Source of the DNA: JAGLOK01 sp963676355 | GTDB taxonomy: Bacteria; Bacillota; Clostridia; Christensenellales; UMGS416 | Direction: 5' to 3' | Assembly (NCBI GenBank): GCA_963676355.1 | Contig: OY781093.1 | Coordinates: forward strand, 682,001-746,000 | Length of the DNA: 64,000 nucleotides | Shown here: in pieces, positions 9,090-17,521 of the stretch | Position numbering within the stretch: position 1 is the first letter of the stretch | Layout of the letters: each line of letters begins with the position of its first letter | The notes under the pieces: model-generated | The model's input: the letters and a program-made list of their open reading frames with translations, nothing else | Databases searched by the model: none | Told to the model about the DNA's origin: nothing | Program-made: the position numbers and the translations under genes

Positions 9090-9599
9090 CTATTTTTTGA
9101 AAATGGTATTTCTGTTTTTGTCTAAAACAAAGTATAAAATCATTCCAAGCACATAGCATGCACCCACCTGTCCTACGCCTACCCACATCATTGTGCCAAA
9201 CAAGGGAAGATTTATCACATAGCTTAATATTGCTCCGATAACTAGTGCATTTATTAAAACAGGAGGCAGAGGCACGAGCCATTTTTTGTTTCTTAGCAGA
9301 TAGCTTAAATAGGCGGCAAGCAATGTTGCCAAAGGTCCAAAAATAACATCAAGAAGGCCTGCGCCGTATCCCAGAGACACACCCACAGCATTGGAAATGA
9401 AACATCCGACAAAAAGCCCGGGTATAGCGGCGGGCGTAAATGCGGGAAGTATAGTGAGCGCTTCAGAAAAGCGTATCTGTACAGGACCAAAGGATAAGTA
9501 TCCAAACGGCGTTATGATTGCAAAAAGAGTAAGCGCAGTGTATAAAGCCGCAATCAGTGCCGATGTCGTGATAAATCGGGGGGTAAAAATCTTTTTCAT
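9090..9599 (-). CDS. queT: QueT-type queuosine precursor transporter (ECF S component)
   Basis: A 169-aa integral membrane protein with about five to six helices matching the QueT family: LIAALYTALTLFAIITPFG, then FGPVQIRFSEALTILPAFTP and GLFVGCFISNAVG. QueT is the substrate-binding component of an energy-coupling-factor transporter for queuosine precursors; the shared ATPase/EcfT genes are not in this window. Its start overlaps the DUF362 gene stop as ATGA, so the two are co-translated. There is no room for a preQ1 riboswitch between them. Confidence 0.9.
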   Translation of the reverse strand: MKKIFTPRFITTSALIAALYTALTLFAIITPFGYLSFGPVQIRFSEALTILPAFTPAAIPGLFVGCFISNAVGVSLGYGAGLLDVIFGPLATLLAAYLSYLLRNKKWLVPLPPVLINALVIGAILSYVINLPLFGTMMWVGVGQVGACYVLGMILYFVLDKNRNTIFKK

Positions 9600-10669
9600 A
9601 ATAATTCCTTTATTTTTTCAATTATTTTATCTGCTCTTGGCGGGCAGCCCTGAACGTAAACCGAACCATCTTTGCAACAATTGCCTATTCCAAGGCCTTC
9701 GAAACTTACGCCGTTAAAACCTTGCCCGATTTTTATTTTTTCGCCAATCCTATACAGATTTCTTGCATCTAGCTTGTGAAGTGCAAACACTAAAGAGCCA
9801 TAGCATGCCGAGCACGCCATGTTTTCATCTATGTATTCTTTAAACTTATGCACATCAACTCTAGGGGTAAGAGAGCTTGTATCTTTTGGAGTGTTAAGCT
9901 CAATTACAGTGTCGCTTTTTATCTTGGAAGTTCCCGCACCATATTTTTCTGCTATTCCAATATAGGGAACGTCATCTGTTTCAAGTCCCATAAGCGAGCA
10001 AACATAGCTGTCCAGCATCACGCTGTCAAAGCCTGCAATAAGTCTGTCCATTCTTACAGGATTGCCACCTTCTTCAAAGGACAAATCTCCGCAGATTCCA
10101 TCAACTATGGTTAAATCCGGCTTTAAAATTGAGCTCAGATGACCAATGGGCTCAAACAATCCCTGTGCGTGAAAGGAACGCTTTTCGCTGTCAGGAATGC
10201 AGCCTTTCATGTTTTTTAGTGCGCAGGTCATTCTTGTTTGGCAATGGCCTTTAAGCACAGGCAGGTTTATAAGAAAACCACACTCCAATGCGCTTTTGCA
10301 CACTTTAATGCCTTGGATTGTTTTGGTGTCGTCTTCTTTTAAATCTAAAAGCTTAACATCATATTTTTTGCTCAAAAATTGAGCGCTGCACACTTTAAAG
10401 GCACGCTTTGTGGAGTCTCCAATCCATGAGCCTTCCATTATGGTGATATCATTTATACCGGTATCTTTAAGATAGCGGATTATGCCTTCAAGCACTTCGA
10501 TATGTGTTGTTGCCCCATTAATTGCATGACTTGCAACCACATAGTTTGGCTTTAGAGCAACATCTGTGTTTGGGGGAATTATTTTTGAAAGCTCCAGATG
10601 CTCACAAAGCGAGTATGATATAGCCTCAATATCAGCACCATATTTAACTAATATTTTGTCTTTATACAT
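9596..10669 (-). CDS. DUF362 domain-containing protein
   Basis: A 357-aa protein of the DUF362 family, whose members often accompany iron-sulfur chemistry. The diagnostic parts are VALKPNYVVASHAINGATTH, INLPVLKGHCQTRMTCALKN and LTIVDGICG. It keeps several cysteines, including MACSACYG near the C-terminus and IGNCCKDG followed by VQGCPPRA, but lacks an appended CxxCxxCxxxC ferredoxin domain. AAAGG lies 7 nt before the ATG. It is the first gene of a two-gene unit with queT. Biochemical role unknown. Confidence 0.85.
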   Translation of the reverse strand: MYKDKILVKYGADIEAISYSLCEHLELSKIIPPNTDVALKPNYVVASHAINGATTHIEVLEGIIRYLKDTGINDITIMEGSWIGDSTKRAFKVCSAQFLSKKYDVKLLDLKEDDTKTIQGIKVCKSALECGFLINLPVLKGHCQTRMTCALKNMKGCIPDSEKRSFHAQGLFEPIGHLSSILKPDLTIVDGICGDLSFEEGGNPVRMDRLIAGFDSVMLDSYVCSLMGLETDDVPYIGIAEKYGAGTSKIKSDTVIELNTPKDTSSLTPRVDVHKFKEYIDENMACSACYGSLVFALHKLDARNLYRIGEKIKIGQGFNGVSFEGLGIGNCCKDGSVYVQGCPPRADKIIEKIKELL

Positions 10670-10739
10670 GACTTTACCTTTCAGAGTTATTATATCATAT
10701 CAAATTAATGATTTTTGACAAGAAAATTATTAAAAATTG

Positions 10740-10793
10740 TTGACAAACAAGATATCAAGTGGTAATATTTTGGAGATGTTAGCGGAAGCTAAC
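10740..10793 (+). promoter_or_regulatory. feoA promoter with palindromic operator
   Basis: TTGACA (10740-10745) and TAATAT (10763-10768) with a 17-nt spacer form a strong promoter. The expected transcription start falls just before the palindrome GTTAGC-GGAA-GCTAAC at 10778-10793, which contains TTAG...CTAA half sites resembling those bound by DtxR/IdeR/MntR-type metal regulators. A variant of the same palindrome precedes feoB. Iron-dependent repression is inferred. Confidence 0.65.
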
Positions 10794-10809
10794 TCGCGGA
10801 GGTATATTT

Positions 10810-11022
10810 ATGTCATTATCACATGCAAAACTTAACGTTACATACGTTGTGGACAAAATCACATCAAATTCGGAAGATATGCAAAAGTTTCTTTTCACCT
10901 TGGGGTGCTATCCAGGAGAAAAAGTGACGGTAATTTCAAAACTTGCTTCAAACTACATAATAAACATTAAAGATGCAAGATACAGCATTGATAAAGAACT
11001 TGCGGACGCTATTTTAGTGTGA
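10810..11022 (+). CDS. feoA: Ferrous iron transport accessory protein FeoA
   Basis: A 70-aa SH3-like FeoA-domain protein that assists FeoB in ferrous iron uptake. The order of short beta strands, the central LGCYPGEKVTVISKLASNYII segment and the position immediately before feoB identify it. GCGGAGGT lies upstream of the ATG. A terminator-like hairpin separates it from feoB, so the two genes may be expressed at different levels from the shared promoter. Confidence 0.93.
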   Translation: MSLSHAKLNVTYVVDKITSNSEDMQKFLFTLGCYPGEKVTVISKLASNYIINIKDARYSIDKELADAILV

Positions 11023-11040
11023 GAATTATATTTAAAAGAT

Positions 11041-11066
11041 AATTTTCCAATAGGAAAATTTTTTAT
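11041..11066 (+). terminator. Terminator-like hairpin between feoA and feoB
   Basis: AATTTTCC-AATA-GGAAAATT followed by TTTTATT lies 18 nt after the feoA stop. The stem is AT-rich, so termination may be partial, acting as an attenuator that lowers feoB relative to feoA. Confidence 0.55.
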
Positions 11067-11073
11067 TATAAAA

Positions 11074-11089
11074 GTTAGCACAGACTAAC
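11074..11089 (+). promoter_or_regulatory. Second GTTAG-N6-CTAAC palindrome, upstream of feoB
   Basis: GTTAGCACAGACTAAC repeats the 16-nt architecture of the feoA palindrome (GTTAG-N6-CTAAC) and sits directly before the feoB Shine-Dalgarno sequence ACGGGAGG. The repeat in the same relative position argues for a shared regulator, either on DNA or as an RNA hairpin. Confidence 0.55.
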
Positions 11090-11103
11090 AACGGGAGGAA
11101 ATA

Positions 11104-13098
11104 ATGAAAATAGCGTTGACGGGCAATCCCAACAGCGGAAAGACAACTCTTTTTAATGAACTGACGGGTAAAATCGAACATGTTGGAAACTGGCCTGGAG
11201 TAACAGTTGAAAAAAAGGCTGGCAAAGTAAAAGAAAGCTTGGGCAAAAAAGGAAACGGAATGACTGTGGTGGATTTGCCGGGGGCATATTCCATGTCGCC
11301 GTATACATCCGAGGAGTCCATCACTAAAGACTTTGTGCTCAATGAAGAGCCCGATGTTATAATAAACATCGTTGATGCGACAAACCTTTCTCGCAGTCTC
11401 TTTATGACAACTCAACTATTGGAGCTTGGCATACCAATGGTTATTGCACTTAATAAGTCTGACTTAACCAGAAAAAAAGAAACAATAATAAATAATGCTT
11501 TGCTTTCAGAAAAGCTTAACTGCGCTGTCGTTGAAACTGTTGCTTCAAGGAGCACAAACAACGGTATGGCAGCTTTGGTGGAAGCGGTTTATCAGGCTTC
11601 AAACTCAACGAAAAAGCAAAAAGCGCCTACGATACGCGGCCAAAAAAATATCCTGACAAAAGAGGATGCGCAAAAAGCGGATGAGAAGCGATATGCTTTT
11701 ATAAATGACATAGTAACAGAAGTCCAAAGAAAGAAAATAAGCCCTGAAAAGCAAACCGCGCAGGATAAAATCGACCGCGTGCTTGCACATAAATGGCTGG
11801 GTATTCCAATCTTTGCGGCTGTTATATTCCTGGTATTTTCGATTTCTCAGGCATGGTTGGGTCCATGGCTTGCGGATATTTTAGGTGGTTGGATAGATTC
11901 GTTTTATGGTTGGGTTGAAGGACTTATGAGTGAAGCCGTAAATCCAGTTGTAAGCTCGTTATTATTGGATGGCATTATAGGCGGCGTCGGAGCCGTAGTC
12001 GGATTCCTTCCATTAATCATGGTATTGTTCTTCTGCCTTGCTCTTCTTGAAGACTGCGGATATATGGCTCGCGTTGCAGTGGTCATGGACAGATTCTTTA
12101 AAAAGGTCGGATTATCCGGAAGATCGGTAATTCCAATGATAGTGGGCACGGGATGTGCTATCCCCGGTATTATGGCATCAAGGACTATTAAAAACGAGCG
12201 CCAGCGAAGGACAACTGCGATGCTGACTCCTTTTATGCCATGCGGAGCAAAGCTTCCTATAATAACTCTTTTTGCAGGAGTGTTCTTTGCAGGCAAAGCG
12301 TGGGTTGGAACATCGATGTATTTCTTGGCAATCATTGTGATAATAGTAAGCGGACTTATTATTAAAAAGATTACAGGCGATGATTCTAAATCATACTTTA
12401 TTATGGAGCTTCCAGAGTATCGCTTTCCAAGCATTAAACGAGCTACGCTTTCAATGCTAAGCCGTGCAAAGGCGTTCATAATAAAGGCAGGAACAATAAT
12501 ACTTGTATGTAATGCTGTGGTGCAGCTTCTACAGACATTTAACTGGCAATTCCAAGTGGTTGCAGAAGCCGCGCCTGAAACAAGCATATTAGCTTCAATT
12601 GCTTCGCCGCTAGCAGTAATATTTATTCCATTGGGATTTGGCTTGTGGCAATTTGGAGCAGCGGCTATAACAGGGTTTATTGCAAAAGAGAACGTTGTGG
12701 GAACACTGGCTGTTACATTTGCTGTTACAAACTTTATCGATGTGGAAGAGCTTGCACTTGTAAGCGGAAGCGCAGAAGTTGGCGCAATATTTGGAATAAG
12801 CGCTGTAGCGGCACTGTCGTATTTGGTATTTAACTTATTCACACCGCCGTGTTTTGCGGCTATCGGCTCTATGAACTCGGAACTTGAATCAAAGAAATGG
12901 CTCTGGGGAGCTATCGGTTTCCAGCTTGGAATGGGATATGTGCTAGCATTCATTATATATCAATTGGGAACATTGTTTACTACAGGTGCACTGGGCCACG
13001 GATTTATAGGCGGACTTATCGCAGTTTGCGTGATGATTGGGTATGTAGTATATCTTATGAGAAAAGGCGAAAGGCAAAGAAAAGCCCTAGCTTCATAA
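11104..13098 (+). CDS. feoB: Ferrous iron transporter FeoB
   Basis: A 664-aa GTP-gated ferrous iron permease in the cytoplasmic membrane. The N-terminal G domain has G1 GNPNSGKTTLFNELTG, G3 DLPGAYSMSP and G4 NKSD. After a helical linker come the two Gate regions with many membrane helices, including VVMDRFFKKVGLSGRSVIPM and MASRTIKNERQRRTTAMLTP. The C-terminal LFTPPCFAAIG motif is also typical. GGGAGG precedes the ATG. It lies between feoA and the small Cys-rich FeoB-associated gene, the usual clostridial arrangement. Confidence 0.97.
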   Translation: MKIALTGNPNSGKTTLFNELTGKIEHVGNWPGVTVEKKAGKVKESLGKKGNGMTVVDLPGAYSMSPYTSEESITKDFVLNEEPDVIINIVDATNLSRSLFMTTQLLELGIPMVIALNKSDLTRKKETIINNALLSEKLNCAVVETVASRSTNNGMAALVEAVYQASNSTKKQKAPTIRGQKNILTKEDAQKADEKRYAFINDIVTEVQRKKISPEKQTAQDKIDRVLAHKWLGIPIFAAVIFLVFSISQAWLGPWLADILGGWIDSFYGWVEGLMSEAVNPVVSSLLLDGIIGGVGAVVGFLPLIMVLFFCLALLEDCGYMARVAVVMDRFFKKVGLSGRSVIPMIVGTGCAIPGIMASRTIKNERQRRTTAMLTPFMPCGAKLPIITLFAGVFFAGKAWVGTSMYFLAIIVIIVSGLIIKKITGDDSKSYFIMELPEYRFPSIKRATLSMLSRAKAFIIKAGTIILVCNAVVQLLQTFNWQFQVVAEAAPETSILASIASPLAVIFIPLGFGLWQFGAAAITGFIAKENVVGTLAVTFAVTNFIDVEELALVSGSAEVGAIFGISAVAALSYLVFNLFTPPCFAAIGSMNSELESKKWLWGAIGFQLGMGYVLAFIIYQLGTLFTTGALGHGFIGGLIAVCVMIGYVVYLMRKGERQRKALAS

Positions 13099-13111
13099 AG
13101 AAGGTGATTAT

Positions 13112-13264
13112 ATGACACTTGCAGATTTTATTGTAATCGGCGTAATAGCAATTATTATCGCACTGGCATTTATAAAAATTGCAAAAGAGAAGAAAAAGGG
13201 AGCAAAATGCACAACTTGTGTGGGTTGTCCCTATAGCGGAGAATGTTCAAAAGATAACAAATAG
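13112..13264 (+). CDS. FeoB-associated Cys-rich membrane protein
   Basis: A 50-aa protein starting at the ATG at 13112 with AAGGTG upstream, 13 nt after feoB. It has one N-terminal membrane helix (residues about 5-23), a KKEKK-like basic stop and a C-terminal cluster of four cysteines, CTTCVGCP followed by GEC. This layout is that of the small FeoB-associated Cys-rich family found after clostridial feoB genes, presumed to help iron delivery. It is too short for many gene finders. Confidence 0.9.
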   Translation: MTLADFIVIGVIAIIIALAFIKIAKEKKKGAKCTTCVGCPYSGECSKDNK

Positions 13265-13303
13265 CCATACTTGAAACTTCCTAATATAAACTTAAAGATG
13301 TGA

Positions 13304-13349
13304 AAAACCGGTCGATTAGCATACATTTGCTTTTCCTGATCGGTTTTTT
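13304..13349 (+). terminator. Terminator of the feo operon
   Basis: AAAACCGGTC pairs with GATCGGTTTT (one G-U pair) around a 24-nt loop that contains a smaller AGCA/TGCT stem, followed by a T-run. It lies 40 nt after the last feo gene. Confidence 0.75.
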
Positions 13350-13412
13350 GCATGCTATATGTGAATAAAAATTAAAATTTAGCGACTTTGCCTTATAATA
13401 GACAAAACAAAT

Positions 13413-13440
13413 TTTACATTAAAGGCATTATGGATATAAT
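13413..13440 (+). promoter_or_regulatory. rarA promoter, apparently leaderless
   Basis: TTTACA and TATAAT are 16 nt apart, and TATAAT ends exactly 7 nt before the ATG at 13448. Transcription would start at or next to the ATG, and no Shine-Dalgarno sequence precedes it. Confidence 0.5.
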
Positions 13441-13447
13441 AGTATTC

Positions 13448-14779
13448 ATGACTGATTTGTTTTCTCAAAATCTAAGCAAAAAAGCGCCTTTAGCTGACAG
13501 AATGCGGCCTGATAAGTTGGACGATTTTTTGGGACAAGAGCATATAATAGGCAAGGGCAGACTTTTGCGGCGAGCTATCGAGGCAGATATGCTGACAAGC
13601 TCGATTTTTTACGGACCGCCGGGATGCGGGAAAACAACCCTTGCACATATAATAGCGCAGACAACGGACTCGGCTTTTGAAAAACTAAATGCTGTGACAA
13701 GCGGAGTGGCTGATGTGCGAGAGGTGATAAAAAAAGCAGAAGACAGATTGAAGATGTATGGCAAGAGCACTTATCTTTTGCTTGATGAATGTCACAGATG
13801 GTCAAAATCACAGTCGGACTCCATACTGCCGGCCATTGAAAAAGGCATTATTCGTTTTATAGGATCTACAACTGAAAACCCTATGATAGCGATGACACCT
13901 GCGATAGTTTCTAGATGTAGGTTGTTTGAGTTTTTTAAGCTGTCCAATGATGACATTAAAAAAGCAGTTCTTAGAGCTTCGGAAAATAAAGATAGAGGTT
14001 TGGGCAATCTCAATATAAAAATTGATGATGAGGCACTAAATCATTGGGCGGATGTTGCAAACGGCGATGTGCGCTCAGCGCTCAATGCTTTGGAGCTTGC
14101 GGCACTTACAACAAAGCCGAATGCAAAAGGATTTGTTCAAATTGATATAAAGGTTGCCGAAGACTCCATTCAAAAGCGTGTGCTTAAGTGTGATGAGAGC
14201 TATTTTTATGACATGCTGTCGGCGTTTTGCAAGTCGCTTCGAGGAAGTGACTCAACTGCGGCACTTGCATGGTTTGCACGGTTAATACACGCGGGGGTTG
14301 ACCCGAGAATTATAATACGAAGGATTATAGCACATGCATCCGAAGATGTGGGGCTTGCAAGCCCGCAGGCTATGCTTCAAGCTGTGGCTGCCGGGCATGC
14401 GCTCGAAATGGTAGGATTGCCGGAGGCAAGGCTTTCCATCACGCAGGCTATAATATTTATTTGCGAATCGCCCAAATCAAACTCAGTGGTTTCTGCCATG
14501 GGGCAAGCATTTGAGGGTGCGGCAAACGACACACATGACCCTGTGCCTGCACACCTTCGCGACACGCATTACAAAGGCTCTGACAGGCTGGGAAGCGGAA
14601 AAGGATATAAATATCCTCATGACTATGACGGACACTATGTGAAGCAGAAATATGCGCCGCTTTCAGTCCAAGGGAAAAATTATTATGCACCCAGCGACCA
14701 AGGGTTTGAAAAAAGGATAAAAGAGCTCCAGCTGGAGCGAGAAAATAAAGATAAAAAAATAACGGAGGATAACAATTGA
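13448..14779 (+). CDS. rarA: Replication-associated recombination protein RarA (MgsA)
   Basis: A 443-aa AAA+ ATPase of the clamp-loader clade that acts at stalled replication forks. The order is ADRMRPDKLDDFLGQEHI, Walker A GPPGCGKTT at about residue 56, Walker B LLLDECHRW at about 113, sensor GSTTENP and the MgsA C-terminal domain (GHALEMVGLPEARLSITQAI). Walker B has DECH where DEIH is usual. I chose the ATG at 13448, giving MTDLFSQ, because RarA proteins begin close to this point and a promoter ends 7 nt before it; ATG 13430 with AAAGG is an alternative. The tldD start overlaps its stop. Confidence 0.93.
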   Translation: MTDLFSQNLSKKAPLADRMRPDKLDDFLGQEHIIGKGRLLRRAIEADMLTSSIFYGPPGCGKTTLAHIIAQTTDSAFEKLNAVTSGVADVREVIKKAEDRLKMYGKSTYLLLDECHRWSKSQSDSILPAIEKGIIRFIGSTTENPMIAMTPAIVSRCRLFEFFKLSNDDIKKAVLRASENKDRGLGNLNIKIDDEALNHWADVANGDVRSALNALELAALTTKPNAKGFVQIDIKVAEDSIQKRVLKCDESYFYDMLSAFCKSLRGSDSTAALAWFARLIHAGVDPRIIIRRIIAHASEDVGLASPQAMLQAVAAGHALEMVGLPEARLSITQAIIFICESPKSNSVVSAMGQAFEGAANDTHDPVPAHLRDTHYKGSDRLGSGKGYKYPHDYDGHYVKQKYAPLSVQGKNYYAPSDQGFEKRIKELQLERENKDKKITEDNN

Positions 14780-16170
14780 TAATCAATAAAAGTGATGCAC
14801 TTGCTGCCCTTGAAATGGCGTTGTCAACGGGTGGAGATTTTGCTGAAGTTTTTGCAGAAGACAGCAGAATGACATCTTTGCACATGATAGCAGATAAAAT
14901 GGAAAATGCGCTTTCCGGACGCGACTACGGTGCGGGAATTAGGATTTTTAAAGGCACAAACAGCGTGTATGTATATACAAATGATACAACCCTTGAAGGG
15001 CTTGTGGATGCTGCACGCAAAGCTGCGGCTGCAATGGGTGATGCAAATGCACTAGGCATTGACATTGTGCTTAAAAACAGAACATATACTAATATAAACC
15101 CTGTGGCGATTAAGCCTTCGGAAGTGGATATTAAGATTAAAGCACAAAAGGTCAGACAAGCGCACGATGCTGCAAAAAGCTATAGCGATCTCATCTCACA
15201 GGTTTCTGTATCATACATTCAGAAGCGACAGAGAATACAGATTGCAAACTCCGAAGGTGTTTTTGCGGATGATTACAGAACAAGGCTCAGGCTTTACACC
15301 ACGGCTGTTGCATCTGACGGAACTGAAAACCAAACCGGAACAACAGGCCCCGGAAAACAGATAGGCTTTGAGTTTTTTGATGAGATAGATCCGGAATGCT
15401 ACGGAAGAGATGCCGCAAGGTGTGCTGTGACAATGCTGAAGGCGGATTTGTGTCCGGCCGGTAAAATGCCTGTCGCGATAGAAAATGGATTTGGCGGTGT
15501 TATATTCCACGAGGCTTGCGGACATTCGCTGGAGGCAACGTCTGTTGCAAAGGGACAGTCTGTTTTTTGTGACATGCTGGGCAAGAAAGTTGCATCAGAT
15601 GTGGTAACAGCAATTGATGATGCCACATTTCCAAATGGCTGGGGTTCTTTTAACATTGATGATGAAGGAGAATACAGCAAAAAGAATGTGCTCATTGAAA
15701 ACGGTATTTTAAAGAGCTACCTTATAGATAAGCTCAATGGAAGACGAATGAATATGTCATCGACAGGGTCGGGAAGAAGGCAGTCATATGCATATGCACC
15801 GACTTCCAGAATGAGCAACACTTATATTGCGGCTGGAGAAAGCTCTGATAAAGAAATCATTTCATCCATCAATGACGGACTATATTGTGCGCAGATGGGC
15901 GGGGGTTCAGTTAACCCTATAACAGGTGAGTTTAACTTTATGGTTCAGGAAGGCTATCTCATTAAAAATGGAAAGATAGACAAACCAGTCAGAGGCGCGA
16001 CTCTTATAGGCAATGGCGCGGATGTTATAAAGAATATTGATATGGTTGGAAAAGAAATGAAAACAGGACAGGGAATGTGCGGATCAATATCCGGCTCGCT
16101 GCCTGCTGATGTAGGTCAGCCGCTTATAAAGGTCAGTGAGATTACAGTCGGTGGAAGGCAGGAGAGCTGA
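14776..16170 (+). CDS. tldD: TldD-type metalloprotease subunit
   Basis: A 464-aa member of the TldD/PmbA family. In characterised systems the TldD-TldE(PmbA) heterodimer degrades unfolded peptides inside a closed chamber and can process peptide natural products. The zinc motif HEACGH is at about residues 245-250 with the TldD-type ATSVAKGQSVFCDMLGKKV downstream. The start is a TTG overlapping the rarA stop, supported by GGAGG 8 nt upstream. The partner gene follows after 1 nt. No precursor peptide gene for a modified peptide is visible nearby, so a housekeeping role is more likely. Confidence 0.93.
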   Translation: MIINKSDALAALEMALSTGGDFAEVFAEDSRMTSLHMIADKMENALSGRDYGAGIRIFKGTNSVYVYTNDTTLEGLVDAARKAAAAMGDANALGIDIVLKNRTYTNINPVAIKPSEVDIKIKAQKVRQAHDAAKSYSDLISQVSVSYIQKRQRIQIANSEGVFADDYRTRLRLYTTAVASDGTENQTGTTGPGKQIGFEFFDEIDPECYGRDAARCAVTMLKADLCPAGKMPVAIENGFGGVIFHEACGHSLEATSVAKGQSVFCDMLGKKVASDVVTAIDDATFPNGWGSFNIDDEGEYSKKNVLIENGILKSYLIDKLNGRRMNMSSTGSGRRQSYAYAPTSRMSNTYIAAGESSDKEIISSINDGLYCAQMGGGSVNPITGEFNFMVQEGYLIKNGKIDKPVRGATLIGNGADVIKNIDMVGKEMKTGQGMCGSISGSLPADVGQPLIKVSEITVGGRQES

Positions 16171-16171
16171 G

Positions 16172-17521
16172 ATGAATTTAAATTTATTTATAGATAAACT
16201 GTTTGAGGCAGCAGAAAAATCTGATTTTAAGGATTTTGAAATATATTATTCTGGCGGAAGATCATTTATGGTCAGGATATTTGAAGGCAAAGTGGATGAA
16301 TACAGTGTCAACAAGACATATGGAATTTCATTCCGAGGCTTGCTGGACGGAAAGATGGGATATTCCTACACCGAAGCGTTTGATGATGAGTCGATAGAAT
16401 ATCTTATAAAAAAGGCAACTCAAAACGCTCAGATAATTGAAAATGAGGATAAGCAGTTTATATTTGGGGGAAGCGAAAAATATAGCGAAGTAATAGCCTA
16501 CAACGAAGAACTTGACAAAGTTCGGGCAAAAGACAAAATTAAAATTGCGCTTAAACTTGAAGAGCTTGCAAAAAATGCACATCCTTCTATCACTAGCGTA
16601 GCAACCACAATCGTACAATCTGGAAGTGGCAAGATTAAAATAAAAAATTCAAAAGGACTTGATTTGACCTTTCAGGATAATATGATGTTTTGCTATGTTG
16701 TACCTGTCGCGCAAAAAGGCGAAAAGAAAGTGGACGGCGCTGAGTTTCAGCTGATATCAGACATTTCTGAGCTGGACATTGAGACCGTTGCAAGCGAAGC
16801 TGTTAAAAAAGCCACAGCTATGCTGGAAGCACAGCCTGTGGAATCGGGCAACTACAAAATTATTTTTGAAAATGAATGCGCAGGGGATTTGATTTCAACA
16901 TTCTCAGGAATATTCTCTGCTGAAAATACACAAAAAGATTTATCATTGCTTAAAGGCAAAGTCGGTGAAAAGATTGCCTCGGATATTGTGACGATGGTGG
17001 ATGATCCGCTGCTTGAAGGTGGATATGCATCTTGTCCGTTTGACAGCGAGGGTGTGGCTACATGCAAAAAGAACATTGTTGAAAACGGAGTGTTAAAAAC
17101 CTTGTTTCATAATTTGAAAACCGCTGAAAAAGACGGCGTTAGATCCACAGGAAACGCATCCAAGGGCTCTTATAAATCAAGCATTGGGATATCAGGCTCG
17201 AATTTTTATATAAAGCCTGGCGAAAACAGCGTGGATGAACTTTTCACGATGGTTAAAGACGGATTGTTAATTACAGAGCTTGCAGGGCTTCATTCCGGAG
17301 CAAATGGAGTGTCGGGTGATTTCTCGCTGTCTGCCAAAGGGTTTAAAATTGAAGGCGGCAAAAAAACACATGCTGTAGAGCAGTTTACGATTGCAGGCAA
17401 TTTTTACACACTGCTTGAGGAAATTGAATCTCTTGGAAACGATTTGCGCTTTGGTTTGCCGGGGTCTGAATGCATCGGAAGCCCAAGCTTTGTTGTAAAA
17501 TCGTTATCGGTGGCCGGATAG
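16172..17521 (+). CDS. pmbA: PmbA/TldE-type protease subunit
   Basis: A 449-aa TldD/PmbA-family protein without the HExxxH zinc motif (that position reads FENECAGDLISTFSG), which identifies it as the non-catalytic TldE/PmbA partner. The conserved C-terminal GISGSNFYIKPGENS and GLHSGANGVSGDFSLSAKGF segments are clear. The ATG at 16172 follows the tldD stop by 1 nt and has AGGAG 8 nt upstream. It overlaps the next gene as TAGTG. Together with tldD it should form the heterodimeric protease. Confidence 0.9.
   Translation: MNLNLFIDKLFEAAEKSDFKDFEIYYSGGRSFMVRIFEGKVDEYSVNKTYGISFRGLLDGKMGYSYTEAFDDESIEYLIKKATQNAQIIENEDKQFIFGGSEKYSEVIAYNEELDKVRAKDKIKIALKLEELAKNAHPSITSVATTIVQSGSGKIKIKNSKGLDLTFQDNMMFCYVVPVAQKGEKKVDGAEFQLISDISELDIETVASEAVKKATAMLEAQPVESGNYKIIFENECAGDLISTFSGIFSAENTQKDLSLLKGKVGEKIASDIVTMVDDPLLEGGYASCPFDSEGVATCKKNIVENGVLKTLFHNLKTAEKDGVRSTGNASKGSYKSSIGISGSNFYIKPGENSVDELFTMVKDGLLITELAGLHSGANGVSGDFSLSAKGFKIEGGKKTHAVEQFTIAGNFYTLLEEIESLGNDLRFGLPGSECIGSPSFVVKSLSVAG

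Noticed and set aside
9596..9599. A preQ1 riboswitch for queT
   Set aside because: queT overlaps the upstream gene by 4 nt, so there is no leader of its own.
11904..12953. A long open frame antisense to feoB (about 349 codons)
   Set aside because: It is a mirror of the feoB coding sequence, rich in Ala/Ile/Pro from reversed membrane codons, with no family resemblance or ribosome site.
14776..17521. A peptide natural-product (RiPP) cluster around tldD/pmbA
   Set aside because: There is no precursor-like small gene, modifying enzyme or exporter next to the pair; the neighbours are rarA and a methyltransferase of RNA type.
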